Source: Tilletiaria anomala UBC 951 (taxonomy: Eukaryota; Basidiomycota; Exobasidiomycetes; Georgefischeriales; Tilletiariaceae). From it: a DNA stretch of 64,000 bases. The DNA lies in NCBI RefSeq assembly GCF_000711695.1, contig NW_013546993.1, positions 62,001 to 126,000 on the forward strand, given 5' to 3'. This document shows positions 23,499 through 34,642 of this stretch, piece by piece; the stretch's first letter is position 1; each line of letters opens with the position of its first letter. The translations under genes were made by a program, and so were the position numbers. The notes below the pieces were generated by a model that did no database searches, had not been told where the DNA came from, and saw only the letters and a program-made list of their open reading frames with translations.

Positions 23499-26332
23499 CT
23501 ACCGCCTCCCCGGCTTCTTGGGACGCGAGAACGTCTTCAAGGCTTCCGCTTCGACTTTTGCTGCGGCAACAGGCACTGCATCCGAGGTGTCGACCTCGAC
23601 AGCGCCATTTTCTATAGCATCAGCTGCGTTTATTCCAGCGAGGCCTTGCTCGATGTGGGTGAGCGGTGCCTGCATCGCCTTGACCTCTTCCGCCAGCCTC
23701 ACGGACGTGAGCTCTGCCGGGTCCGAAACCTCGATCTGGAGATGGGGAATGGAAGAGGAAGAGCACAGAAAAAGACAGCACGTCAGGAGATGTCAAGCCT
23801 TGCAACAGTGAAAGTATGATATGAACGCACCTTCTTGCCCACATGCATACCCTCGATGTGTCTCACTGCCGCCAACAAAGGCAAGACGTTGCACGAGTAG
23901 AGCATCTTGGACCGTATCGGGCTCTGGCTGGGACAGCAATATATGTACAGCACAGTTGCTGGCTTGGCCGAGCTGGGCACACTGCCTGCTCCACTGCCGC
24001 CCGAGGAACGACGTTCGTAATTGTAGCGGTAGAACAAGAGTCTCGGTTCGGTGGAGGACAGCAACGAGCATAGGTCAGTGGCAGAGACGAAGCGCGGCGC
24101 TTGGTCCAGCTGCAGCACTTCGGCTTTGGTATCGATCGAGAGGACCACCGTGTTCCATTCGCTCGTGTCCAACAGGTGTGATGTAAGCCCACGGATGGCA
24201 AGTTCCACTGGCGCCGCACGGTGCAAGCCGAGCATGCGTGAGCCAAATGCAGACAACAAATGTGCTTGAGACACTCAACTTACCATCTTCATCAATTGTG
24301 CATCCAACGCCGAGCGAGATGGTGCTTCGAGGAGCAGCACTGCCCTCCGCCTTCTGCGCAAGCTTAATACTTTCCAGCTCACGCTCTGACTGTGTGAAAT
24401 GGTCACTTGCGCCTTGTCCTACGCCGATGGAAGTTGTGCCGGCACCAGGACAGGCCCTGCTACCGCTGCTGTCCGCTCCCGCACCAACGTCATCGGCGCT
24501 GTGCTGTTCGGAAATTGTGGCTGACTGCGGCGCCAACACGCTCTCCTCTACTTCATGGTTCGCAGCAGCCTGACGACCGAGCAGCTCCGGGTCGTCCGAC
24601 GAGGGCATGGACTCGCGGCGGGACATGGGCGGCGCCGCCTGGATTCCATGGTGGAGTGCGGATGCATCTGCAGTGGCAGAAGGAGTGGAGGAAACCGCGC
24701 CAGAGTCGTTTGCTCCATTTTGCGATACTGCAGGCGCCGACGCCTCGGTCGCCGATGTGACTGCCTCTGCGCTCGACGAAGAAGCAGCTACAGGCGCGGC
24801 AGAGTCAGCGACAGCATCGCTTGCGCTCTTGTCCGGTACAGCAGCAATGTGCGCAGCGGCCGATTCGGACGTGAGGGATGCGATGATATCGAGCGATTCA
24901 GGGCAGTGCGAGGCGTCTGAGATGGCTGACCGCAATTCGCACTAGATTGTCAAATGTCAGACACAAGGAGGAGCGAGCGTCAGCGGGGAGATCAAAGCGT
25001 TTCTACCGTGTACAGTATCGAAGAACCTCACATCCTCCACGCTCATTCGCGGCGTCGTGACGGCAAGCGAGCCTGGCTGAGGCGGGGGAAGCTGCGCAGG
25101 ATCGAAGGTCTTCAAGGCGCCAGCGTACTCTGCGAGCAAGGTTGCGCCATAGGCATTCGATACGACTGATGTTTCGTACGGGATGCGATCGAGGGGCACC
25201 ACTGTGGGGGATAGTGATGAAGTCGCTGTTGAATCGCTGGCGGATGCTGATTGTGAAGGATTTGACTCCGAAGCCGGTTTTGCCACCGATGGTCCCTCTG
25301 GAGCCACTGGGGAAGGTTCGATTGTCGATTCTGTTTTTTCTTCTATGGCATTCTCTTCCGTTTGCATTTCCAAAACTTCCTCAGCCTTAACGACAGGAGG
25401 CTCAGGAGCAGCTGCACTCGTCACGGCAGCAGGCGCATTGCTCGATCGCACCTGCTGCTTCTCCACCCCTTCATCTGCTACTGCAGGCGCCTCGCCAGGC
25501 ACAGAAGACGGCCCAACAGCTCCCGCGTTTGCCCGCGCCGCCAAGCCCCCAGAAGTGAAGCGCGGAGCCGGCGCGCCAAATGGCATTCCTGAGGCTGCGC
25601 TCTTCCCTGCACTAGCTGCCATCCCTGCCTCCGCTGCCGCTTTCGTGCCGCCGCCGCTGGTGACAGCGCCAAAGTTGCGCCTAGCACCGCCTGTACCCGT
25701 TCCAGCAGCTTCGCTTGCGGCCTTCCCACGCGTCGAGAGCTGCGGGTTCTGGTAGTCATGCTTGCGGCTGTTGCGGAGTTTGGAAGGGAAGGAAAAGTCT
25801 TTAAGGCTGGAGCCGAAGAGCGTGTCAAGAAAGTTGCGCTCGTTCAGTGCGCTGAGCAGGGAGGTGCGCGTGGTTGCATATAGCATCTTTTCTTTGACCT
25901 GCAGAGGTTGTATTCGTCATGCGATAAATCTCAATGAGGGGTTCAGCAGAACGCGGGAATTTAATTGGCGGCATGGCGCACCTTGGCGCCATCAGGTTGA
26001 TATGCGCAGCAGATCCACTCCCAGGTCCCAGCTGCAGCTCTGCTGTCGAGACGATATAGGACATAACCGCTGAGGTTCGTCTCTTCCGGCCCAGCGCCAA
26101 GCAACAACTCCTTAAGGCATTGCGTGAATGTTTCAGATGCCGAAACTGCGTCCGAGCCCGAAGGTGGTGCAGTCGGAAAGTCTCGGATGAGCGCCAGTGT
26201 CGGCCTCATAGCGCCTGCTGGCGTCGGCCGGACGAGCAGCGCACGCGTGGGAGGCGAGTCGGACTTCGAGGCGGTCAGGCTGTCGAACGTCGACACCAGG
26301 TCTGGCGCGACGGGCACGGTTGCAGAGGCCAT
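23499..26332 (-). CDS. TWF1: Twinfilin, two ADF-H domains separated by a very long linker
   Basis: Exons 26332-25982, 25898-25014, 24941-24284, 24207-23831 and 23735-23499 give 835 residues, against about 330-350 for usual twinfilins. Twinfilin binds ADP-actin monomers and capping protein and caps or depolymerises filament ends. ADF-H domain 1 spans about residues 5-165 (GTWEWICCAYQPDGAKV, KEKMLYATTRTSLL). ADF-H domain 2 runs from about 594 (FTQSERELESIKLAQ) to about 770, with EPRLLFYRYNYE and RSKMLYSCNVLPLLAAVRHI. The tail ends TFSRPKKPGRR, the basic motif that binds capping protein and phosphoinositides. The roughly 430-residue linker is rich in Ala, Ser, Pro and Glu and appears disordered. 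Splice joins restore conserved residues in both domains. Confidence 0.93.
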
Positions 26333-27012
26333 GACGGGCGATGCTGGTAGTTATTCTTTGATTCTGTAGGTTTCAAAGAATCTGTGGGGCTGGCGAATCA
26401 AAGCCTATAAAGGATGGATGGCGCTGCTGAAGCGGCAGGGAATCAAGGGGCGAGAGTCCCAAGAAGCGGTTACGAAGAATGCGCGAAGGCGCGTTGTGTA
26501 CCCATGCACGAAACTGACAGACGTTCTTTCAACAGCTCGTCAAGCTCGCCACGATGCCGACGTCAGGCTCAAGGTGCGGCGACAGCCAAGCGTCCATGCC
26601 CTGTGTTCGACCCCAATGGAACATGACATCGTCAAGGTGTTGATCTCGCTCCAACGGGAGGTGCTCCCATGCGGATCTCGATGAGATCAGGGCAGGGGCG
26701 GAACTGCCTACGAGACGGAGAGATTAGACTGCTGCACTGCCGGCGCCCACTCTGCACGCCGCGGCCACTCAACCAGCTGGACAGTCCAGTAGACTTGCTC
26801 TCGTGAGGGAGAGCATATGCGAAGAAAGCTCTCTCTCCTCAATACGGATGGGGTCAGGTTCACAAAGACCAACATCCGCTTTGACGGCAAGAGAGATCAC
26901 ATTGACAGGACAAGCAGGTGTTGCGAGCGAGCACGAACGGGTAACTTGCTTTCATTGAACGGACAGCCACTGTCTCCCCCCTCTCCTCCTCCCCCCCTAA
27001 GCAAACGCGACC
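26333..27012. other. Divergent promoter region
   Basis: About 680 bases separate twinfilin (minus) from the sterol dehydrogenase (plus). A frame at 26418-26684 (88 codons) has no family features and is probably chance. A CT-rich stretch just before 27013 fits a fungal transcription start region. Confidence 0.45.
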
Positions 27013-28595
27013 ATGGCCAACGCTCCGCCCACCCACGAGGCACACTTTGTTATTGGCGGCAACGGCTTCCTCGGCTCGTCCATCGTGCGCCTCCTGCAAG
27101 CACGTGGCGAACCATCCGTGCACATCTTTGACCTATCCCAGCCTCTGGTACCAGTCGAGAAGGTTTCGTACCATGTAGGCGACATCACCAAGCTCGATTC
27201 ACTCAAGCGTGCACTGTCCGACGCGAGCAACCAGAACGTCAGCAGTACCGTGAGCGCCGCAAAAGGCAGAGGCGAGGTGGTCATCTACCACACTGCCAGC
27301 CCCGTCGCCGGGCTTGCAAAGGAGTTGTACGAAAAGGTCAATGTGCAAGGGACAGAAAACGTCATCAAGGCGGGAAAGGAGCTCGGCATCCGGAAACTCA
27401 TCTTCACTTCGTCAGCCGGCGTGCTTTTCACCGGCCAAGATCTCATCAATGTCGACGAGCGCTTGCCTTACCCTGAAGTCCCTTTAGATGCGTACAACGA
27501 TACCAAGGTGGGCTTCTGATGGGCCGACTAAATTTCAACTGAGCTGTCTGACACCCCATCACTCATCCGGGTGCACTTACACAGGCTCGTGCAGAGGACG
27601 CTGTGCTCAAAGCAAATGACTCAGAATCTTCCACCGGTCTTCGCACCGTTGCCCTCCGTCCCGCCGGAATCTTTGGCGTGAACGACCGACAAGCGCTTCC
27701 GGGCTTCTTCCAGGTGCTGGCGACAGGGCGCGCGAACATGCAGATTGGAGACAATGAGAACCTATTCGACTGGACCTACGTTGACAACGTCGCGCATGCA
27801 CACTTGCTTGCCGCAGACAAGCTTGGTGAGGAGATTAGGCAGGGCAAAGCAGCTTCGTACGCGTCTGAGCGACTAGGGTACGAGCATCTGTCCGAGAAGA
27901 TCATGGCACCCGAAGAGGCCAAGCGATACAGGAGCGTACCGACGTCGGAAAGCCGGCCATCACCACCGGGCGCCACAGACTACGCCGCTTCGTTGCCATC
28001 GACACTGGTCATCTCGGAGGAGAACCCACTGAACGAGCGCCCGCTTCTGCGAAACAAATTCGATCCCTTCTTCCACCATGTCAACCCGGAGATCACAAGC
28101 GTCAACAACCCGCTGCCGGAGAGCACCGAGACGAACCTCGCATGCGAACACCTCGAGGTCAGCGGGCAAGCCTTCTTCATCACCAATGGCCAGCCAATCC
28201 CTTTCTGGGATTTCCCCCGCGCGCTTTGGGCGGCCGTCGGCACCGTCGTGCCGAAAGAGAAAACGTGGAAGCTGAGTAAAGGCGTTGGGCTCTTCCTTGC
28301 GAGTGCCGCCGAGTGGGGTTGCTGGGTCATGGGGAAGCAGCCGCTGTTCACCAAGTACAAGGTCACGTACACGGCGTGCGCGCGTTACTACAACATTGAG
28401 AAGGCGAGGAGGCTCCTGGGGTACGAACCGATCGTCGGACTTGAGGAGGGCATCAGGAGATCCGTGCAGGTGAGTATGCAGTGTATCTACTTCATGTTCC
28501 ATGTCGATCGCAAGCTGAACGAAGTTGTTCCTTCCCTCTTTATATTGTCTCAGTGGTGGAAAGAGAGCCACCCAGAGCTCGTACAAAAGTCGTGA
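27013..28595 (+). CDS. ERG26: Sterol-4-alpha-carboxylate 3-dehydrogenase (decarboxylating)
   Basis: Exons 27013-27507, 27585-28469 and 28554-28595 give 473 residues. The enzyme oxidises and decarboxylates the C-4 carboxysterol intermediate during ergosterol synthesis at the ER. The Rossmann NAD-binding motif is GGNGFLG (residues 15-21). The active-site YxxxK is YNDTK (161-165), placed at the end of exon 1. Later segments LRPAGIFGVND and DNENLFDWTYVDNVAHAHL are typical of the 3-beta-HSD/ERG26 family. The N-terminus starts directly with the fold. Intron 2 (28470-28553) is 84 nt with no in-frame stop, so its retention would insert 28 residues before the last 14. A charged loop of about 60 residues (near 275-335) is longer than in yeast. 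Alternative: another 3-beta-HSD family member. Confidence 0.92.
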
Positions 28596-28740
28596 GCCCA
28601 TGCCGTTGCCCTACAGCGCTTGGCACACTGCAGCATCGCATATGCCGTGTTCGGATAGTGGCTGTCACCAAAATGTGCACGAATACCATCGATGCTTGCA
28701 CCCCAACATCTGGTCCATGTTAGCCTTCTGTCACCGCGTT

Positions 28741-30057
28741 TCATGTCCCGAAAGCCTGCTTGTACAAATCATCCCCGATGACAGCTTGCAGCTGCCCAAG
28801 CGCGCCTCGCAACCAAGTGCGCACAGCCTCCGCATCGGCTGCCGCGACGCGCAGCACTGCCGTTTTAAGTACACACTCATTGTCCTCTTCGTTAGCGCCA
28901 GCATCCGCCCCAGTGCCGCCGCCAGCGCGGTCCTCGCGCAAGATGCTGAAGCTCCACAGCAACGCAGGCGCTTCTCTCAGAACGCGCTGCTGCACTTGAT
29001 GATACGCGATGACGAGCTCTTCGATAATGGCTTGAAAGTCGGGTCCGAGCAGGAAGAGCGTGGCGTAGCAACCATACGGGGCGTTGCGACGCGCAAGGGT
29101 CGAGATACTGTCTCTGTCGCGCCTCTCAGTGCCTTTTGCACGCTCGCCTGAGGTAGGAGGTACATCCGCGTCGCTTGAGAGCAAGAGGCTGTCGCGTACG
29201 ATCACATGATCAGCTACGCGTATCTCGTTACGCGATTTATAGCGCTCAAAACCCCAGAGTTCTGAGACGTTGACCTTCTGCAAGTCGTTCACTTCAGAAT
29301 TGTGCTGAGGTTGAGCGAGCAGCGTTCGCCCAGACGTGTACCAATCCAGCAAGGCGAGAGAGCTCGTCTTGGGGCAGCGGCAGTCGATCCGTTGCACTTG
29401 TTCGTATCGCGCGTGTTCGTAGCATGTTACGGGGTCAGGTATGAGGGCAAGCGTCGCATTTTCGCGGACGATTACGCGAAAATATTGCCGAGTATCCGGG
29501 CCAGGCTCTGTTCGCGGTGGGGCCAAATTTGTTGGACTTGGAGGGGTCGCTGTTGATGCGCTATATTCATCTGTGGTTTTCTCACCCGGGATACGGACGG
29601 AATGGTGGTGCATTGATGATGCTGACGCCGGGAGCCTCCGCCTAACCTTGAACACCTTAGTGCTGCCTTGCGTTAAGGCGAGCAGCGTTGATCCACTTCC
29701 GACATCGATGTCCAGCTTGACAACATCGCCACTGACCAGTCCTCCACCATACCCAACTATATAGAGCACCCCGACAGGCTTGATGAGCGCATCATCGGGT
29801 TCTCTGCGTTTACCCTTGGCCTGGCGCTGACGATATTCCCAAATGCGCTTGACGGCATCTTCAGAGGACTGCCTCGGACTGATCAGCTTGAGTGGAAAGG
29901 TGAACGCCAGCTCGGAGAATGTGCACCATCTCGTCGAGCTTGAGGCTGAGACAGCGCTGTATTGCCTGCTTCCACTGCCGCCGAAGCTGCGAAGCGTCGC
30001 TTTCCCTGTCGCTTGGAAGCTTTGCGCGCGAAAGGAACCCGGCTGCTGCGTTGACAT
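28741..30057 (-). CDS. Urease accessory protein UreD
   Basis: A single open exon of 438 residues on the minus strand. UreD (UreH) acts with UreF and UreG to deliver nickel to apo-urease in the cytosol. Recognisable parts are GYGGGLVSGDVVKLDIDVG, LTQGSTKVFK, and IPDPVTCYEHARYEQVQ followed by LALLDWYTSGR. These match the family core, with the usual order. Two hydrophilic insertions (about 145-185 and 305-330) lengthen the protein relative to bacterial UreD of about 270 residues. The ATG at 30057 begins MSTQQPGSFRAQSF. The gene converges with ERG26, with 145 bases between their stops. Presence of UreD implies that urease and its other accessory proteins are encoded elsewhere. Confidence 0.93.
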   Translation of the reverse strand: MSTQQPGSFRAQSFQATGKATLRSFGGSGSRQYSAVSASSSTRWCTFSELAFTFPLKLISPRQSSEDAVKRIWEYRQRQAKGKRREPDDALIKPVGVLYIVGYGGGLVSGDVVKLDIDVGSGSTLLALTQGSTKVFKVRRRLPASASSMHHHSVRIPGEKTTDEYSASTATPPSPTNLAPPRTEPGPDTRQYFRVIVRENATLALIPDPVTCYEHARYEQVQRIDCRCPKTSSLALLDWYTSGRTLLAQPQHNSEVNDLQKVNVSELWGFERYKSRNEIRVADHVIVRDSLLLSSDADVPPTSGERAKGTERRDRDSISTLARRNAPYGCYATLFLLGPDFQAIIEELVIAYHQVQQRVLREAPALLWSFSILREDRAGGGTGADAGANEEDNECVLKTAVLRVAAADAEAVRTWLRGALGQLQAVIGDDLYKQAFGT

Positions 30058-30595
30058 TCGCGACAGAAGGGAGAGAATGGATCAAACGATATGTCGCTAT
30101 GTTGGATTCGAGCGTCCACGAGCTCCACAAAGTTGTTACTGCAGATCGCAGACGTAAATGTCTTACAATGAAGCAGGCCGCCTACCAAGATTTGGCTTCG
30201 TCAGACGAGGTGACGAGGATCATGGAGTGGCGTAGAACATATTTGAACTAGAATATCGCCGATTCAGCCGTTCAGACACGTCCGAGCAGCACGAGCCTGG
30301 TCTCAAATGAATTGAATAGGAACTATGTAGAGGCAGCCTATTGTGAAGACCGTCGCTTGCTGCAGGACCGGACGGCGGCGTAAGCAGTAGCAGTAGGGGG
30401 AAGGATTCAGTTCGCTTTGGGCCCTTGCGAGTCCTGAATCCATCGCTGCCGCCACGTCACCGATCTCGGGGCTGCACCGCTCGCAGTTTGCCATCTACGA
30501 ATACAAGCTACGGCGAAGACAATGATGAAAGACACCGGAGCATCGACGGGCAACCATCCGTAATGGGTGGAGGCTTCGAGACGAAGACCTTGAGC
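30058..30595. other. Intergenic spacer
   Basis: About 540 bases between the UreD start and the ATX1 stop, both minus strand. No gene seen; likely the UreD promoter. Confidence 0.45.
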
Positions 30596-31005
30596 TTATG
30601 CGATGATCTCGCCATGCTTGACCTCTTTGCCGGTCTTCTTGATCTTTTCTAGGACCGTCTCGTATGGTGCTGTGCCTTTGACAACCACAGATTGTTTCTC
30701 AAGCGAGACGTCAAATGAGGAGACCCCTGTATTTAGATCACAAAGTTGTGAGGGAGGCACACTTGTCAGATGCGTCGGTTGTGGACTGGCTGCGATTGAC
30801 GATCAATAGCAGCTCACCTTCAAGCTTCGACAATACCCTCGTGACCGCCCCCGAGCAGCCAGAGCAGGTCATGACGACCTCAAATTTGTACTCGTGCTGC
30901 ACATATATGAATGCAAGACGCTTACGAAATCAGTGTCTCCATTCCCGGTATAAGGACGAAATGCGCTCAGCGCCATTAGGGCGAGAACAAACATACCTCG
31001 GACAT
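30596..31005 (-). CDS. ATX1: Copper chaperone ATX1
   Basis: Three exons, 31005-30997, 30896-30818 and 30726-30596, give 72 residues; the first coding exon is just nine bases (Met-Ser-Glu). The protein is a single HMA domain. It has the copper-binding motif MTCSGC (Cys14, Cys17) on the first loop, a beta-alpha-beta pattern, and KTGKEVKHGEIIA at the end. ATX1 carries Cu(I) in the cytosol to the Golgi copper ATPase Ccc2, supplying multicopper oxidases used for iron uptake. Length matches the 73-residue yeast protein. It is too short and too split to appear as one open frame, but every join keeps phase and the result is a complete family member. Confidence 0.94.
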
Positions 31006-31635
31006 GATCGTTGCGTCCCAGTCAGTGCTACTCAGAACACGCTTAACCGCCAAAAAGGGTTTTGGGACAAGGTGCTGTGCAACTGAAAGGCTTCCAATTA
31101 GGGTCCGGATGCAGTGTCCTTTTTCTTCGTGTATGTACAAGGGTTTACGAAAGGATGAGAGGAATTCATGGACCTTTGAAGGGTCGGTTTGGAACCTCCA
31201 GTGTCGTGGCATTACGCTGGGTAATGGATGTCTCAGTTCATATATTTTCTACTATTCTACTCCACATTCACATCGTCGGCGAGCCCGATCGAGCTCTCGG
31301 ACACTTTCGAAGGCTCTGATGATCGACTTTTCGGGCTTACTGTGTCCACCATCTTGTGTATTGCTTTCATCCCCCTTGCGGACAGAACGTCATCCTTTTT
31401 CCTTCTTGTCCGTACACACTTATGTGACAGAGTCCTTGGGACAGTACCAAGCTGGAAGGCCTTGCAAAGGACCATCCGACTGAGTATAGAACTGTCCTTC
31501 GCAAGTTCCTATTCCGAATTCCCGCTAGGCCCGTGCTCTTACGACTCTGTAATGGCGGGAAAGTTGCAAATTAAATTACGAGACGGTGCATACGGGCAGC
31601 ACACGAATTGTATTCTCTAAAGTCACAATCTATGA
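31006..31635. other. Intergenic spacer with one unexplained open frame
   Basis: About 630 bases between ATX1 and the alpha-glucosidase stop. A plus-strand frame at 31228-31620 (130 codons) starts with a hydrophobic MSQFIYFLLFYSTFTSSAS, signal-peptide like, but no family is recognisable. I leave it as unproven. Confidence 0.4.
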
Positions 31636-33783
31636 TCAAGAAGCGACGTAAATCCTGCCTTCATACCCGCCAAGCCGATGCTCCTGTAGATGGACCTTTT
31701 GCTGCGTGCCCATGAGCAGCTCCACCTTCCGACCTTGCAGCTCAGTAGGAAGCGTGAAGGTCTGTTGCTTCTCGCTGAAGTTGAGCACGATGTACGCGAC
31801 AGTCCCCTTCCCGTCCTCTGCCCTCTTGAGGAATGAGAACGTATGCTGGTTTTCATGGTCGAGTGGCTCATATGTTCCATGGACGAACAGGGCAGGGCGT
31901 GCTTGACGCATCGCGATGGCTTGCTTCCAGAATGCAAGCACGGAGTCGGGATCGTGAACTTGATCCTCAACATTGATACCATCCTTGTAATTGTCGTTGA
32001 TGCGCATCCACGGCTTGTGCAGCTGCTTGCCTTCGCCGCCTTGCGATGGCGCCATGAACCCCGCATATGGTTGCGCGGAGGACCATTGCACGGGCGTGCG
32101 CGCATTGTCACGCGCAATGCGGTTGATCTTTTTGAGGACTTCACCTGGCTTGGACGTATCGTCCCCCGAGTGTGCTACGACATAATTGTAGTAGTTGAGG
32201 CTGTCAACATCTTTGTACTCGTGAGGGCCCCAAGTGTCCGGGACTTTGTAGATAAGGGTCCAAACAGGGCGGTTCATAAGCAGCCCCATCAAACTCGACA
32301 TTGCAAATCACTTGCAAGCACTCACAATTTGTCATACCGATTTCCTGGCCTTGATAGATGAATTGCGCACCTGACATGGCAGTCTGAAACATAGCCAACA
32401 TCTTGCCTGCTCGCTTAGTCTCCTCGGGTGTCTGAGCAGCAGGGCAGAACCTGCTGATGGACCTCGGCTGATCGTGATTCTCGAGGTAAGTGGCCGCGAT
32501 AGCCGGTGGAGACGAGTTACGCACGAAAGTCTGCATGTGCGCGATGGCGTTCTTGAGCTCTGGGAGCTTCCAGGACCGCAGGTAGAAGTGCTGACCTTCC
32601 CCTCGGTCTAGAGAGACGTGATCGAAGGAGAAGACCATACTGAGCTGCATTGCCACGAGACGAGGAGATAGCATAAATTATGTCAGGAGGCTTCAGTAGA
32701 CAGCTGACGTATCAGATATGAGCTCACCTGAGGATCGTTTGGGTCAATGTAGCGCAAAACCTGCTTGAAGTCTGGCGTCGAAGGGAGTTCGCCCACAGTC
32801 ATGGCGTCGTACTTGTCAAAAATCGCGCTTATCTCGCGCAGATACTTTGGCATCTCCGGTCCGTTGCAGAAGAGCGAGTGCGCCGGCTGGTATGGGTTGT
32901 CTGAGTCGGTAACTTCGGCGTCTGGAAAGTCCATCGGCTTGGAGTACATGTTTACTGTGTCGACACTAAGAAAGTTGCAAAACAGGGACCGCACAGCTCA
33001 GCACAAATGCTTTTGTTCACAAGACAAAAAAGCAAATAAGAGAAACTCACCGAAACCCGTTGATGCCCTTTTCGAGCCAGAAGATGATAGCATCTTGATA
33101 TATTTGCTTTCTTGCATCTTCACACGTCCAGTTCAGGTCAGGCTGCTCCTTGCAGAATAGATGGAGATAATACTCCTGTGTGTGCTCGTCCCACGTCCAG
33201 GCGCTCTCGTTGAAGTAGCTCCGCCAATTGTTTGGGGGAAGCATGTTTCCCTTATCGTCGTACTTGGCAGGACGCCAAATGTACCAGTCACGTTTGGGGT
33301 TCGATTTGGAAGAGCGAGATGCCTTGAACCAGGCATGCTGATCGGAGGTGTGGTTGATGACGAGGTCAAAGATAATCTTGAGTCCGCGCTGATGGCATTC
33401 GCGGATCAACCGCTCCGTGTCTTCCATCGTCCCAAACGGTGGATAAACGGCCTTGTAGTCGGATATGTCGTATCCCTCATCAATCCGCGGGGAGGCATAG
33501 TGGGGAGAGACCCATAAGGTATTGGCGCCGAGGGAATTGATGTGGTCTAGCTTGGAGATAATACCGGGAATGTCACCAAAGCCGTCGTTGTTCGAGTCGG
33601 CGAAGGATGCTGGCCAGACCTGCACCGTGAAGGGAGAGCAGTCAGAGGGTCAGTCGTCGATTCTTCGCGTCACACGTTGGATAGAAGCCAGGCAGCTCTT
33701 TATAGAGCGAATGGTAGCGTGGATCATATGCAAGTACCAACCTGATACACGATGGCCTCGCGTTCCCACCATGTTTTCGGCAT
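31636..33783 (-). CDS. Alpha-glucosidase (maltase), glycoside hydrolase family 13
   Basis: Exons 33783-33742, 33619-33051, 32965-32728, 32644-32326 and 32243-31636 give 591 residues, the usual length for fungal maltases. It is an intracellular enzyme that releases glucose from maltose or related oligosaccharides. Exon 1 encodes [14 protein letters not shown], continuing [17 protein letters not shown], the standard N-terminus. Catalytic residues are Asp206 (GFRVDTVN), Glu263 (TVGELPS) and Asp341 (ENHDQPR). The residue after the nucleophile is Thr207. In yeast, Thr at this site goes with maltase and Val with isomaltase, so maltose preference is inferred. There is no signal peptide. No adjacent maltose transporter or MAL-type regulator is seen in the window. 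Confidence 0.96.
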
Positions 33784-34642
33784 CGTGTGCAGTAATGAAG
33801 GTGAAAGGGGAAGTTGGTGATCGCGTGCGCAAGCAGGGGCTCACAGAATTGCGAGCAAGTTGCTGGGAATATACAGACGCTTGTGTCGCTACGGTGATGC
33901 TAAAAGCACATAATCGCTTTCGTCTCGATTAGCCCAGCTCAGAGGACAATAGCGAAGGAACCAGGTCGGCGCGCAGATAGTTTGAAGACGCGCTATGTAC
34001 GAGCGTTCGATGAATTGCGAGTACTTCCCTTTTGTGGAGACACTAGCCCGATAACGAGATCCGCCAAGCGACGGTGATTGGGGTGATCCGTGCGCATATA
34101 ATTCGGTGCAAATGATCCGGGTTGCACCGAGAATGCACTATCCGCTCTGGCAAGATGTTTGCTGGCGCACCAGCCCAAGCTGTGCTGTGTCAATAATCCC
34201 ACCATTGTCCACCCGGATGCCGACAGCCAGTCAGTCAAATCGACACGGCATGAATTGTAGGGTTATCGATCATGTCGGCGCGGAATGCTAAACCCGTCTT
34301 GTCCCCGCAGACCAAACTAGAAGGAATTGCTGACGCCGATGGCCGAACTTACCTGGAGAAAACCACACCGTATCCGCGCACGATCGATGGTGGCATAGCA
34401 TTCTTTGACCAAGAGTTCGTCATCTCTGCTGGTAGCCGGGGCTACTTTGGCCAGACGCAAGCAGATCAAGCTGCTTGCCGTCGAACGAGCGAGTCCTTTT
34501 TCTGAAAAGCATGTAATAAGCATGAATTAAAGGCTTGCACCTATAGATACAATTGATGCACGTGCGACGCTTTATGCACATTGGGATGCGACTCGCTCCT
34601 CCTCTTCCCCCTCTTTGATTGCAATGAAGGCTCAGGCATTTC
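33784..34642. other. Intergenic region upstream of the alpha-glucosidase
   Basis: About 860 bases between the alpha-glucosidase start and the rhomboid stop, both minus. I see no gene. It should hold the maltase promoter; I looked for paired CGG triplets of the MAL-activator type and could not make a convincing case. Confidence 0.45.

Noticed and set aside
26418-26684. Small gene in the twinfilin/ERG26 promoter region
   Set aside because: The 88-codon frame has no family features and random-looking composition.
28525-29151. Plus-strand frame of 208 codons downstream of ERG26
   Set aside because: It overlaps the ERG26 last exon and then runs antisense to UreD; no family features.
33784-34642. 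MAL-activator binding sites (paired CGG) upstream of the alpha-glucosidase
   Set aside because: I could not find a clearly spaced pair; scattered CGG triplets are expected at this GC content.
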